From positions 4,154,001-4,218,000 of the forward strand of contig JAKZAP010000005.1 in assembly GCA_023053575.1 (NCBI GenBank): DNA of 64,000 bases, read 5' to 3'. The DNA comes from Branchinecta lynchi. Taxonomy: Eukaryota > Arthropoda > Branchiopoda > Anostraca > Branchinectidae. Shown one piece after another: positions 52,277-62,689 of this stretch; position 1 is the stretch's first letter, and each line of letters starts with the position of its first letter. Under the pieces are notes generated by a model, which made no database searches, was not told the DNA's origin, and saw nothing but the letters and a program-made list of their open reading frames with translations. Position numbers and translations under genes: made by a program.

Positions 52277-54670
52277 TCTATAATTATCTGACTGACCTGA
52301 CGAAATGTTGTAGTACGTAATCTTCAGAAACACCTTTTTTTCAGAGAGCCTTGGCACGTAAAAGTCACAAATCTATTACCAAAGCTACAAGGTGAAATCG
52401 TGCTATTCTGCAGGTTGGTTGCAGGTCGACTGAAGACCAGCGAAGCTACACGTAGCTTCAACTCTCCAAAAAGGAAGCTACCAGACAACTGACCAATCAA
52501 AGTCTAGCATCCCTATCATTATTTATCGGATATGTCTACAAGGTTGTTTTCTTATGTATTTCTTAAGTATATAAGATAACCGTTGCGACGAAGTTCCCCT
52601 GGATAAGATCTAACCCCTTTTGACACTCCCGATGACGAGTCGCAGCCACGCAACCTCAGCGATTTCCGGATCCCTAGATGTCAGTCTTATCAGAGATAAT
52701 CCCAGTCCTGAAATTTCAACAAGGTTAACCTTCAGAACAAGACCAAAGGTTTCGATGGGATCCCAAAAATATCTGATCCAGAGAGCTGGGTCTTGTCTTA
52801 GCCAGGTCCAGTCATCGCCAGACTCCTTGAACATTTTTACAATTTAAATTCAGAAACAGATTAAGGCCAAATACCTAATCACCTGAGAAAACCAAGTTCA
52901 GATATGAATTCAGCATGTGTGTTTACCCCTATAAGTCATATATGTTTTGACGAAAACTTCCTGCCACTTCTGCCAATTTCCCGGTTTCGGCCGAACTCCA
53001 GAACTACTTGTCCGGCAAAAAAAGAAAGCTCAAAGACGAAATCAGGGTATCTTCTTTCCCCAGTAATGAACATCTAATCAACTTCAAATAAAAATTTAGC
53101 TTATAACAAATTTTCCGATTCCAGCCAGATTCGGGTCGAACTATATGTCCGGGTAAAATATGATTGTCATACAGGGACTCAGCATCTCTTCTTACCCCTA
53201 AATCGCTTATCTAATCAACTAGAAATAAAACTTTAACTTCCAACAGTTTTCCGGTTTTGGCCAGATCCAGGCGAACTACATGTCCTGGTAGAAAATTGTT
53301 TTCACATAAGTGTTCAGCATGTCTTCTTGCCCTAAATCGAACATCTAATCAACTCCAAATAAAACTTTTAATTTTGACAAACTTTCCGGTTTGGGCCGGA
53401 TTCCGGTCGAAATACTTGTCCGTCGAGAAAATAGTTTTCACCACCGTCTTCAGCATGTCTTCCTACCTCTTAATCGAACATCTAATCAACTTCAAATAAA
53501 ACTTTTACTTTCAACAAACTTTCCGGTTTGGGCCGGATTCCGGACAAAATACTTGTCCGTCGAGAAAATAGTTTTCACCATCGTCTTCAGCATGTCTTCC
53601 TACCCCCAAATCAAACATCTAATCAACTTCAAATAAAACTTTTACTTTCAACAAACTTTCCGGTTTTGGCCGGATTCCGGGCGAACTACTTTTCCGATGA
53701 CAAAATGAGTTTCACCGTCGTGTTCAGCATGTCTTCTTACCCCATAATCGACTATCATATTAGCTGTTTAAAATATTTTGTTTGCCCCTTAACTTGAAAC
53801 CCCTCCTCCACCCCTAAATGTAGGGCTACAAAGCCCATCTACGAACTTGACTGGTCCGACGACCCAACGAGTCCTCACACCAAGTTTCATCAAAATATCT
53901 CATTCCCTTCTAGAGTTATCGTGCTTACAGACGGACGGACAGACGGACGGACAGACGGAAAACTTTTGCGATGTCATAGGTATCCCTCCACTTACGTTTT
54001 GGGATCCCAAAAAGTGTACCAGAAAGTTCTCAAGAGCGAAAGCCAGAAATCTTCCGGATTCCCAGATAGCTGGGATTATATGCAAATCCGGATTATATAA
54101 AAAAAAAATTCTATAATTATCTGACTGACCTGACGAAATGTTGTAGTACGTAAACTTCAGAAACACCTTTTTTTCAGAGAGCCTTGGCACGTAAAAGTCA
54201 CAAATCTATTACCAAAGCTACAAGGTGAAATCGTGCTATTCTGCAGGTTGGTTGCAGGTCGACTGAAGACCAGCGAAGCTACACGTAGCTTCAACTCTCC
54301 AAAAAGGAAGCTACCAGACAACTGACCAACCAAATTCTATCATCCCTATCATTATTTATCGGATATGTCTGCAAGGTTGTTTTCTTATGTATTTCTTAAG
54401 TAGATAAGATAACCGTTGCGATGAAGTTCCCCTGGATAAGATCTAACCCCTTTTGACACTCCCGATGACGAGTCACAGCCACGCAACCTCAGCGATTTCC
54501 GGATCCCTAGATGTCGGTCTTATCAGAGATAATCCCAATCCTTAAATTTCAACAAGGACCATAACCTTCAAAAAAGGTGTACCAGAAAGTTCTCAAGAGC
54601 GAAAGCCAGACTTCTTCCGGATTCCCAGATAGCTGGGATTATAAACAAATCCAGATTATATAAAAAAAAT
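52277..54670. repeat. Recent tandem duplication H (two ~560-bp units), the first split by family A copy A6
   Basis: Unit 1 is 52277-52735 plus 54012-54108; unit 2 is 54109-54670. They are nearly identical over 'ctgacctgacgaaatgttgt', 'ggtttgcaggtcgactgaag'-type text, 'ccttttgacactcccgatga' and 'ttcccagatagctgggatta'. In unit 2 the junction reads 'aaccttcaaaaaaggtgtac' without interruption. In unit 1 the same spot holds a ~1.28-kb family A element. Unit 2 is thus the empty site. Confidence 0.9.
52736..54011 (+). mobile_element. Dispersed repeat family A, copy A6 (longest, ends defined by empty site)
   Basis: Starts 'aacaagaccaaaggtttcga' and ends 'cttacgttttgggatcccaa'. Internal unit 'ctaatcaact' falls at about 53073, 53211, 53345, 53482 and 53619, a period of 134-138 bp. 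The tail at 53800-54000 has gggctacaaagccc, 'catcaaaatatctcattccc' and (gacggaca)n. Because 136 is not a multiple of 3, the frame changes each unit, so the open frames inside are not a conserved protein. The 3' tail style suggests a non-LTR or Penelope-derived non-autonomous element (inference). Confidence 0.85.
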
Positions 54671-54699
54671 ATGGTAGGCCTACTAAACCTACACCCGCC

Positions 54700-55010
54700 G
54701 AAGGTAAGATGTGCCCCCCCCCAAAATGACATATCTAGGGCATACGATATTTATACTTTCAAAGTTTCATCCCGATCCCTATATCCGTTTGGTCCCTACG
54801 CGCTTCACAAGGTTTCGAGACCCCTTAGGCCCCTGCAACTCCCCCCCCCCCCCCCAACGGTGAAGGATACGGTTTGGACACAAAATGGCACAGCTAGGGC
54901 ATCTGCTCCCACTTCATTTGAAGTTTCACTCGAATCAGATCATCCAATCGCAACTTGGGGTCTCAAAAGATCCCGAACCTGCCCCCCCCCCCCCCCCCTG
55001 CCCCAATGAA
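54700..55010. repeat. Diverged ~140-bp tandem units, each bounded by a poly(C) run
   Basis: C runs at about 54714, 54840 and 54980. Between them two related units: 'aaaatgacatatctagggca' then 'agtttcatcccgatc', and 'aaaatggcacagctagggca' then 'agtttcactcgaatc'. Contains no recognised transposon end. Confidence 0.65.
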
Positions 55011-55246
55011 AGATCAGGTCCGTAAAAGCAGGTTTTCTTGAGTACTGGATCAGGTCCCTTTTAAGCTTGCCAAGATTCATCATCCTAGTAGCCAATCCAG
55101 TAGTTAGTTTACAAGCTGTCTCACAAGCGTCCACCCAACGTACTCGCAACCCAATGAAGCTTTTGCTAATGAAATTTGTTTGATTTTATGTTCCCATGGA
55201 ATCAGACCAGAGGCGTCACTTCCTGGAAACCTTGGGGAAACCCCAA

Positions 55247-55885
55247 AGGGAACAAGACCAAAGGTTTCGATGGGATCCCAAAAATTAAATATTTGTTCCA
55301 GACAATTCGGTCTTGTCTTCGCCAGATTCAGACTTCGCCAGACTCCTTGAACATTTTTACTGTCGAAATTCAGAAACAAATTAAGGCCAAATAGCTAATC
55401 ATCTGAGAAAACCAAGTTCAGATATGGATTCAGCATGTGTGTTTACCCCTACAAGTCATATCTGTTTTGACGAAAACTTCCTGTCACTTCTGCCAATTTC
55501 CCGGTTTCGGCCGAATTCCAGAACTACTTGTTCGGCGAAAAAAGAAAGCTCAAAAACGAATTCAGCGTATCTTCCGGTCGAACTATATGTCCGGGTAAAA
55601 AATGGTTGTCATACACGGATTCAGCATCTCTTCTTACCCTAAATCGGATATCTAATCAACTACAAATAAAACTTTAACTTTTAACAATTTTCCGGTTTTG
55701 GCCGGATTCCGAGCGAACTACTTTTCCGGGTAGAAAATTGTTTTCACGTAAGTGTTCAGCATGTTTTCTTACCCATAAATCGAACATCTAATCAACTGCA
55801 AATAAAACTTTTACTTATAACAAACTTTCCGGTTTTGGCCGGATTCCAGGCTAACTACTTGTCCGGCGAGAAAATGGTTTTCCCC
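55247..55885 (+). repeat. Dispersed repeat family A, copy A7 (3'-truncated)
   Basis: Starts 'aacaagaccaaaggtttcga', contains four ~136-bp units and stops at 'gagaaaatggttttccccat', where family O begins. The tail with gggctaca is missing. The 230 bp before it hold nothing recognised. Confidence 0.8.
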
Positions 55886-55957
55886 ATCATTTACTGCATG
55901 CAACTTTTTCGTACTACTTCATAGTACTATTTTGAGATAAATTTTTCATCGGGGTGA
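55886..55957. repeat. Family O fragment
   Basis: 'tttttcgtactacttcatag' and 'tttgagataaatttttcatc' are the reverse complement of 5855-5920. Sits between a truncated family A and a hAT end, at the junction of two rearranged repeats. Confidence 0.55.
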
Positions 55958-56112
55958 CTGCCTCACTGATTTTGTATATATTTCTTACCCATGTATGCCT
56001 TATCATTTATGGTAATAACTATCGTCTTTTTCACATTCTGAAAAAGGGGGTACGCAATCACTTCGAACCTTGATCAGGGGTACGCGGTACGGAAAAGGTT
56101 GGGAACCACTGA
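55958..56112 (+). mobile_element. hAT (Charlie-like) relic, right end only
   Basis: 'gactgcctcactgattttgt' to 'aggttgggaaccactg' matches the last ~155 bp of the element at 14806-15572, including 'aaaaagggggtacgcaatca'. The left end is missing. Confidence 0.75.
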
Positions 56113-56733
56113 TCTAGAGCATTCATCTAAATCCCCGGAAGGCAAGTGCCATAAAAACAGCAGACAGATGGATGCAGACCCAGTTCTGTGCTAAAAACCT
56201 CGACACAGATATTGTTAGGACTATCAAATTTTCGGTTTCCACCGGGTTCTGACATAATTATAGAACTGGTACAAAAACCAAGCAGAAAGATCGGTTCGAT
56301 TTCTCTCCTCATCTCTAAATTAACACTCGAAGATTCTGCCAAGAAACTATTAGCACTACCAATTGCTCAATTTTAACCAGACTCAAGCCGAACTATCGGT
56401 CCTGCTCTTAACGAAGCTCATCTATGAACTTGACGACTACTTTGACAATACGGATCTACATACCAATTTTGTTAAAGTTTGAGAGTCTTTTTTGCTACAG
56501 ACGAAGAGATTTACGACGTCATAGGTATGTCACTTATCTTTTCTAATCCCGAAAACAGTGACGCCAGTCATGCAGGGCCGCACGGGCCTGCACCCATGAC
56601 CCCTGCACCCAAATCTACCCCTTCCAAATCCGAAAGAGAAAGCCCGGGGAAATTGCAGCAAAGATCGACCCCCGATAACCATCAGCGTCCGCCCCCATGG
56701 AATGGAAGGGCTGAGGCCGATCTAGATAGGGTC
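56113..56733. other. Spacer with an eroded family A fragment
   Basis: 56215-56265 ('attttcggtttccaccgggt') and 56465-56530 ('gatttacgacgtcataggta') look like remnants of a family A unit and tail. A 90-codon plus frame at 56479-56751 is Pro/Ser-rich and overlaps them. Not called. Confidence 0.4.
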
Positions 56734-57040
56734 GGCAGCGAAGAAATATGAACAAACAACTGCCACAGAACACGTCACCGAAGGCCTTTGCTATTCTATC
56801 AGGTAAACGAAGGATTCATGCAAGATACATGACGTGTTTTATATATATATATCTACGCAGTAGCGGGGTTGAGAACTCTGCCGAAGGGTACCGGCAGCGA
56901 AGAAATATGAAGAAACAACTGCCACCGAACACGTCACCAAAGGCCTTTGCTATTCTATCAGGTAAACGAAGGATACATGCAGGATACATGACGTATTTTA
57001 CATATATCCACGCAGTAGCGGGGTTGAGGACTGAACGCCA
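56734..57040. repeat. Tandem duplication, two units of ~159 bp
   Basis: 'ggcagcgaagaaatatgaac' at 56734 and 'ggcagcgaagaaatatgaag' at 56893 start two copies that share 'ggcctttgctattctatcag' and 'acgcagtagcggggttgag'. A 129-codon open frame runs through both (period 159 = 53 codons) but shows no known domain. Confidence 0.88.
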
Positions 57041-57482
57041 ACTTTTAGTTTCTTTAATTTTTTTATTTTTCTCAATAAATAGGGTGGAAATGAACGACGT
57101 GGTCAGAGTAAATAATATTCAGTGGGAGAATCGTTGAAACTAATCAAACATGTCGCCTTTCCCTAAAAGGTATGAAATCTCTTGCACTCAACTGCCCCAA
57201 CCGCTGATCCGCTGTTCAAGGAATTCCTGATAACAGTAATAGCGTTGCTAAGCTGAAATGTAGCCTACGTTAAAATTGGCAAATCAGACAATTACGTCCA
57301 CGTACACGCATTTGCCATCATAAGTGTTCCTTCAGCCCAACCTGAGTGCGAATCATTTGCTGCCACTACTAGAACGACGTGTTGCTTCTTGGCAAGGGTT
57401 CCCTTCTGTGCGTACATAAACTGTGTGAACCAGCATGATTATGGACTTCTGGATTAGTTGTGACTGAACCGACGGCTTACAG
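57041..57482. other. Unassigned spacer
   Basis: No gene, RNA gene or transposon end recognised. Confidence 0.4.
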
Positions 57483-57606
57483 ACGAAATGTCCCCATGAG
57501 AAAACGTCCCCTTGCGAAACGTCCCCGGCGAAATGTCCCCATGACAAAACGTCCCCGTGTCAAAACGTCCCCATGACAAAACATCCCCGTGGCGAAACGT
57601 TCCCAA
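57483..57606. repeat. Minisatellite, ~16-17 bp 'aaaacgtccccatgac' units
   Basis: About eight units of A-rich plus 'cgtcccc' type ('gaaatgtccccatga', 'aaaacgtccccgtgtc'). Resembles the 'aaaatgcccacgactc' array at 32480-32590 in unit length and in the A4-pyrimidine layout, but not in sequence detail. Confidence 0.85.
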
Positions 57607-57868
57607 GCATAGATTTTTAAGTTCGCCTCGATCTTCAGGTGCACGATCGAGGTAAAACAACTTCAGAGTATGCATTACAAAAGATCATAGGACCGGTTGT
57701 TTCATAAATGTATTGTTTTCAGTTAAAATGTATGATAAAAATGATTAAATGTATGATTAAAATGATATGCCTTGCAATTGACTCGTAACTGATCAGTTCT
57801 AGGTCGTTTGAAGCAGCATACATAATCTGAGGAGCATCAATATGTCCTTCATAGAAAGGGGAAGACCG

Positions 57869-58000
57869 CTATGTATGTATGTATGTATATATTTATTGCC
57901 CATCATAAATGTAAGAATACAACGCTGATGGAGTAATAAAGAAAGAAAAAGAAAAGAAAAGGAAAAGAAACAATAGCTTCTGACGAATATAAATAGAACA
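57869..58000 (-). repeat. LINE 3' end, minus orientation, tail (CATA)n
   Basis: (tatg)n at 57870-57890, then 'tatttattgcccatcataaa' and 'ctgatggagtaataaagaaa'. This is the reverse complement of the 3' UTR motif seen at 29225-29513 ('ccatcagtgacatttt', 'gggtaataaaca'). 5' part absent. The spacer after it to 58364 contains a G run at 58062-58078 and nothing else recognised. Confidence 0.6.
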
Positions 58001-58364
58001 AATAACGAAGTTCAAGGAGCTTTCGGGGAATTTCCAGGCACTGGAACGAGGACAGTTCAAAGGGGGGGGGGGGAGGGGGTAGGTCACGGAAATAGTGGAA
58101 GTGATCTTGATACAGAACCTAAAGCCGGATCGTGCAATCCTTTACTGACGAACTGTTTCATTTCTTCTAGTGGGATTTCTTCTCCTTCTTCCCTCAGAAC
58201 CCCCTTCAGTACACCATCAATTTTGATAACATTTACCACCTGGATGCGCATCTTTGTGTTAAATGTTATGACGGATGTCGGGGATATTACATGTTGTGAG
58301 TGTTATGTTTGGCGAAAAGACAACACTAAAACGGTTACAACCTATAAGTCCTATAAGTCTCCAG

Positions 58365-58432
58365 GCGGGATCTGAACACATGACCTTCGGCTTACTAAGC
58401 TACTGCTCTACCACTGAGCTATATAGGAGTTT
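58365..58432 (-). ncRNA. tRNA-like sequence (tRNA pseudogene or SINE head)
   Basis: Minus strand: TATAGCTCAGTGGTAGAGCA matches RNA polymerase III box A and the tRNA D-arm. GTGTTCAGATCCCGCC matches box B and the T-loop at normal distance. The middle could form an anticodon loop TTAGTAA (AGT, Thr), but the anticodon stem and T-stem contain mismatches. The matching acceptor strand (tatagga) lies ~8 bases too far away. So a functional tRNA is unlikely; a tRNA pseudogene or tRNA-derived SINE promoter fits better. Just after it 'cctataagt' is directly repeated. Confidence 0.55.
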
Positions 58433-58434
58433 TT

Positions 58435-58850
58435 ATGGCACTTGCCCTTCGGCCAAAGTGTCATATAGCGATTGTAATTTCTGTCCGTCAGTCGGTCTGT
58501 CGGTCCCGGTTTTGCTAGTTCGGGCCCTTCCAGATAAGCTAGGACGATGAAACTTGGCAGGCATATCAGGGACTGGACTGCAATCTCATACATGGGCAGA
58601 CACACGGTCAATGGAGGACCATTTCGAAGGTGCTTACAACAGTAAGCTGCTTCTCGTTTCTTTTCTGCACCGCGCCATACTGGACTAGCAACTCCGTATC
58701 GCAAGGATAGGGAGCTGTTCTTAGTCCAGAGAGGCAGCCGTAGCAAATATTTCGCATACTTGTAGAAACACTTCCGTATGTCCTTAATATCAAAAGAGAC
58801 CAAAATGGTGCAAGGGCAAGCAAATGCGGTACAACAAATGCATTATACAC
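58435..58850 (-). pseudogene. LINE reverse-transcriptase C-terminal relic
   Basis: Two frames together read YNAFVVPHLLALAPFWSLLI, then FDIKDIRKCFYKYAKYLLRL, PLWTKNSSLSLRYGVASP. 'LYNAFVvPH--Y--pvW' is the RT thumb-region motif of Jockey/CR1-like LINEs, and '--YAKYLLRlP-W--N' occurs in the C-terminal part of some of them (recognised from general knowledge). A frameshift separates the two parts. Downstream on the minus strand is a (gacc)-type 'gaccgacagaccgactgacg' tail and 'gtgccataaaaact', which also occurs at 56150. Confidence 0.6.
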
Positions 58851-59521
58851 GCTAGCTAGGATGCGGCGGTTAAATTTGAACTTTAATGCAATTAGTAAAC
58901 CGTACGCTTTCCTAGATTTACTAGCAAAAAATTCTTTCAGGAGCTGACGCGTAGCGCAAAGATTTGACCCTATGGCTCAAAGAGAGTCACACAAGGTAAA
59001 TGCAAAAATAACCGTATTGCCGCTATGAAATGACATGGGAAGTGAGGAAACGAAAGCGATGGAATGATTAGTTAGGTAGGGAGACATAGTAAATCTAGCT
59101 TAGACGGGTTTGATCCTCTAATAAAATCTTGTTATAATAAATATCACCCTCTTCTTGCATGCACGGCCGTGGACACAAAATATACCCCAACCCCCGCGGG
59201 CTATTCTAGACGACTTGGAATCTGTGCAGTTTCGAAACTAACGATCTCGAACCAAATTTGTATTATGGCCAAAAACAGGAAATTGTGTCACACCAGTGGA
59301 TTTCTTGACTGTACTATCAAGGTCATCAAGGCGAATTCTCATTTCCAGTAATACTCGGTTCACTCTGTAGCAGTCCTGTGCAAGTTTTGGATAAATTTTA
59401 GGACCTCTTTATCTATGTCCGGCTCTTCTGAAGAATGGGTGGTCAAGCTAGTCATTATGTCAAAAGAGCCCACTTGGGAGCGGAGCTGAGTATCTTGAAA
59501 CTCAGAAACCTACAATAGTTG
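58851..59521. other. Unassigned spacer
   Basis: A 60-codon plus frame at 59169-59351 has no recognised domain. Nothing else seen. Confidence 0.4.
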
Positions 59522-59855
59522 CGTGTTTGATCCCAATTCTCCTTGCGATTCTCCTCGCAATTCTCCTATTTCGCGTTTTGGACTATTCAGATTAAGATTT
59601 TTGTAAGAATCGAGAACGGGGAAAGCCTCGCAGAATCGAGAAGTTGCTCCGATGGTGAATTCTCGATTCTCCTCTCTCTCTCCTACCTGATTTGTGTTCA
59701 ATATGCATAAACATGTACACGGGGTTGCGGTGAAGCTGCCAAATTAGTATTTTTGTCAAAAGCGAGAATGGAGAAGCCAGAGGAGCAAAAACGGTAATTT
59801 GTACGAGAATCGAGAATTCTGAAACGAGAACGAGAACTGAGAATTCAGATCAAAC
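59522..59855. mobile_element. Inverted-repeat element family I, copy I2 (opposite orientation to I1)
   Basis: 'tgtttgatcccaattctcct' to 'gagaattcagatcaaac'. The internal text 'aatcgagaacggggaaagcc' and 'ttgctccgatggtgaattct' is the reverse complement of 51040-51100. No clear target duplication. Confidence 0.65.
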
Positions 59856-59879
59856 TAGACCTACGTTGCTTGGGCAACG

Positions 59880-59945
59880 TGAAGTGTTGCAGCAACTTTT
59901 GTTCGGCTTCGCCGACTAAAGTGTTGCGATAGCAACACTTTGGCT
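59880..59945. repeat. Cluster of short hairpins
   Basis: 'aaagtgttgcgatagcaaca' onward forms a perfect 10-bp stem with a 4-base loop (59918-59941). Just before it are 'cggcttcgccg' (4-bp stem) and 'gttgcagcaac'. Non-coding; origin unknown. Confidence 0.7.
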
Positions 59946-60074
59946 TTGTTTCTTCGCTAACGGTTAAATGCTGAATTTGTCAACCCATCGAGGTTTCTTA
60001 AATGGTATTTCCCAGTCCATGAAGAATATTTTTCTTAACATGGTTATTCCTCAGCGTTTTACAAAAAAAGTAGA

Positions 60075-61240
60075 ATATCGGAAATAGGGACTAAATTGAC
60101 AACTTTATTTTTATTTATTATTACATTTAGCGTTAAGCTTTTAGCTTGTCGCCATTTCCTTTTCAATCGTAGACATCGTGACATGTGGAAACTTGGAACA
60201 TCATCTTATAACCTAGTTGGTATTATAAAGCTATCCATAGCTTTTTAGTTCAAAATACTATAGATGTTACTCTAATAATCATTGCGAAACATATCGTTAT
60301 TTTAGATTATTATTTGTATCATTTGTAACACTTAATCCTAGGTTACAGTGAAAGAACATCAGCATAGACCCTTCTAGCATCTTATGAAAATGACAATGCT
60401 TTAGCAACCGATTTTGAACAACGACATGAACCAAACTTTTCTTACCATCAAAAACACCGGAAACAAAATAGGGACACGTACTAAGGAAAGTCGGAAGGCC
60501 CTCATCGCCGAAGACGAGTCTGGTGTAATCGCCGATTGTTAGTTACAAGTCCCTGACTGTCTCAAAGTTGGGTTCCCCCTATTCTTTGTTCGAGTGTGTA
60601 CCCTACCACTAAAGTTGTCAACCCCTCAAAGACTTAATTCTAACTTACATTGATGAACCATGGAGACTAATTTTCTTACCCTCAGATTTATATAGATCAA
60701 ATAAAATGTGCACCAATTTGCACTAGTTTCTAGCCCCTTATGAACCCCTTCTAGCAAGCGATTCCTACTTACAAGTCCATCTCCCTGTGATAGACATAGT
60801 ACTAAATTGTTTTCGGTTCAAAGACACCAGAAGCAAATAATAGGATTAATACTAGCAAGTAGGATACTAGCAATACTAGCACCAACTAGCAAAAGTTACA
60901 AGCCCCTCAGCGCCGGAAATGATTATGGTCTAACAGTCGATTTTCGCTTGCAAGTAAAAAATTACAACAGAAAATCCGAAATAGGGACTAAATTTACTTT
61001 GCAGCCAGTTGAACTTTATCCTTTTCAATCGTAGATATCGTGATTCGTGAAAACTTGGAACATTATCTTAGATAAACTAGTTCGTAGTATAAAGCTATCC
61101 GTAACTTTTCAGGGTGAAAATACCATAGATGCCACTCTGCCAATTATTTCGAAACTATGTCGCTGTTTTACATTATCATTTGTATCCGTTGCGTTAACAT
61201 GGTCGGAAACCTCTCACCGCCGAAGATGATTAACGTAAGT
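60075..61240. repeat. Tandem repeat K, ~0.86-kb period, 1.3 units
   Basis: 'ccttttcaatcgtagacatc' (60158) and 'ccttttcaatcgtagatatc' (61020) mark the start of matching stretches: 'tggaaacttggaacatcatc' with 'tgaaaacttggaacattatc', and 'tataaagctatccatagctt' with 'tataaagctatccgtaactt'. Spacing ~862 bp. Unit 1 contains two sub-units with 'acttacaagtcc' and 'aacccctca', themselves related. A third partial copy is at 62690-63190. Confidence 0.8.
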
Positions 61241-62689
61241 AAGAGAATGCATCCACAAAATCTACCGATGTCATCCAACAATCTTGAAGCATCCATGAGA
61301 TCGTAATTCGTACTGATCCAATACGGAAATGCCTATATTCAATATGCTGAAGGCCTTCACAGATTGAAATTAAATCGATGAGTACGGTATCGTCATTCTT
61401 TGGGTAATAGAGGCGGGAGAGCTACTGGTTAAAAACCATTACAATAACAAATTTCTTCCATCACGAAGTAAAAGTTTAATTTCCACTATTATACGACCGA
61501 TCTTTCTTCTTTGGACATAACTTGGTTAACGGGAAATTAATAAACTAAATCTTGTTACAAATTTAGTTTCCTACTAAATCATCAAAAAAACAATAATTGA
61601 TCGCAAGTTAAACTTTCTCAGAATGGTAAGACATCTTCAAGTCTGCCACCGTGAAAATGACAAACCCATTTTGATTGGTCCTTTCATTCATCAGAGTGAT
61701 CTACCACCTCTATTCTTTGTTTTCAGGGATTTCGGTCTCTGGACCTTGTCTTCTAGGCATGGACGATAACCCGGATTCTCTTAGCAGGGTAACAATCGCT
61801 GTTCCTTGCAGCGTAACTTCTTTGCGGCATTGGGACCTGTGGACTTTTAAGTATTTCGTAATTCAGCTATTTTCGTCCGCTTACGTAACATACATAATCC
61901 GCAAACAAGTGTTTTGTTACGCGATTTTTAGGGGCACACATTCCAGCTGGAACATCCGAGATTTCTTTCCGAGAGGCTTCTTTCAAATATATCGCATATT
62001 CGTAGAAACATGATAGCTAGCGGTACTTAAACATCCGCCGAAATGACTTTTTATTAGTCTCTTTTAAATCAAGTCCGTAGCTCGTATAATAGCATAAGTT
62101 GGACAACAGAGTTTGCTACTGTCGACGAATGTCTGCTCTCTGCATCTCAGTCGAGAGGGATCGCTATTATTCCCGATCAACCATCCTTAGACTACATTCA
62201 ATGTTCTTAGGTGGAAATTACTTTTCAGATATGGTCTTCAGAATGTCCGCTGGCGCTGTCATTATAAAAAAAAAAAAAATATAATTAATAATGAGCGGGC
62301 AAGTGCTTTATTAACCTCAATGTCCGTTTAAGACAGTTTGAGTTGCCCATTTGACCGTTACTTGTGCAATTGCTCGTTACACGAGGTCTGCCTTCCCACC
62401 CTTCCTCCAAATGTGGCTTCTTCCTTGCCTTCCCGAGGGCATGCTAATTCCATGAAGTGGAGAAGACGTAATCTCACATCAGGATTGTCCTGACCTTACC
62501 TCTTCCTCCGAATTATCCAAACCTTATTCCTTTTTATAATCCAATCCCATGTCATAATCTTCATTCATCATCAACTTTATAACCACAAAACGTCTGCACC
62601 TCAGCGTAGTATAAGGTCAACTGGTTTTATTTTCACACCGCTACCCTCGCATAGCATCGGGTCTATATCAAATAAACCGGAGGTCGAGC
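61241..62689. other. Unassigned spacer
   Basis: A 112-codon plus frame at 61675-62013 follows a good 'ttctttgttttcag' acceptor-like run at 61728, but I recognise no domain and no donor. Not called. 'ataatagtgcccattt'-type repeats are absent. An A run lies at 62268-62280. Confidence 0.4.

Noticed and set aside
53257..53797. Overlapping open frames with repeated 'FSMSSY...LINFK' text
   Set aside because: They come from the 136-bp family A unit. 136 is not divisible by 3, so the frame shifts each unit and always ends at the same stop. The similarity is at DNA level.
61675..62013. 112-codon open frame after an acceptor-like site
   Set aside because: No recognisable domain, no donor, no partner exon. 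Length is within what chance gives in this many bases.
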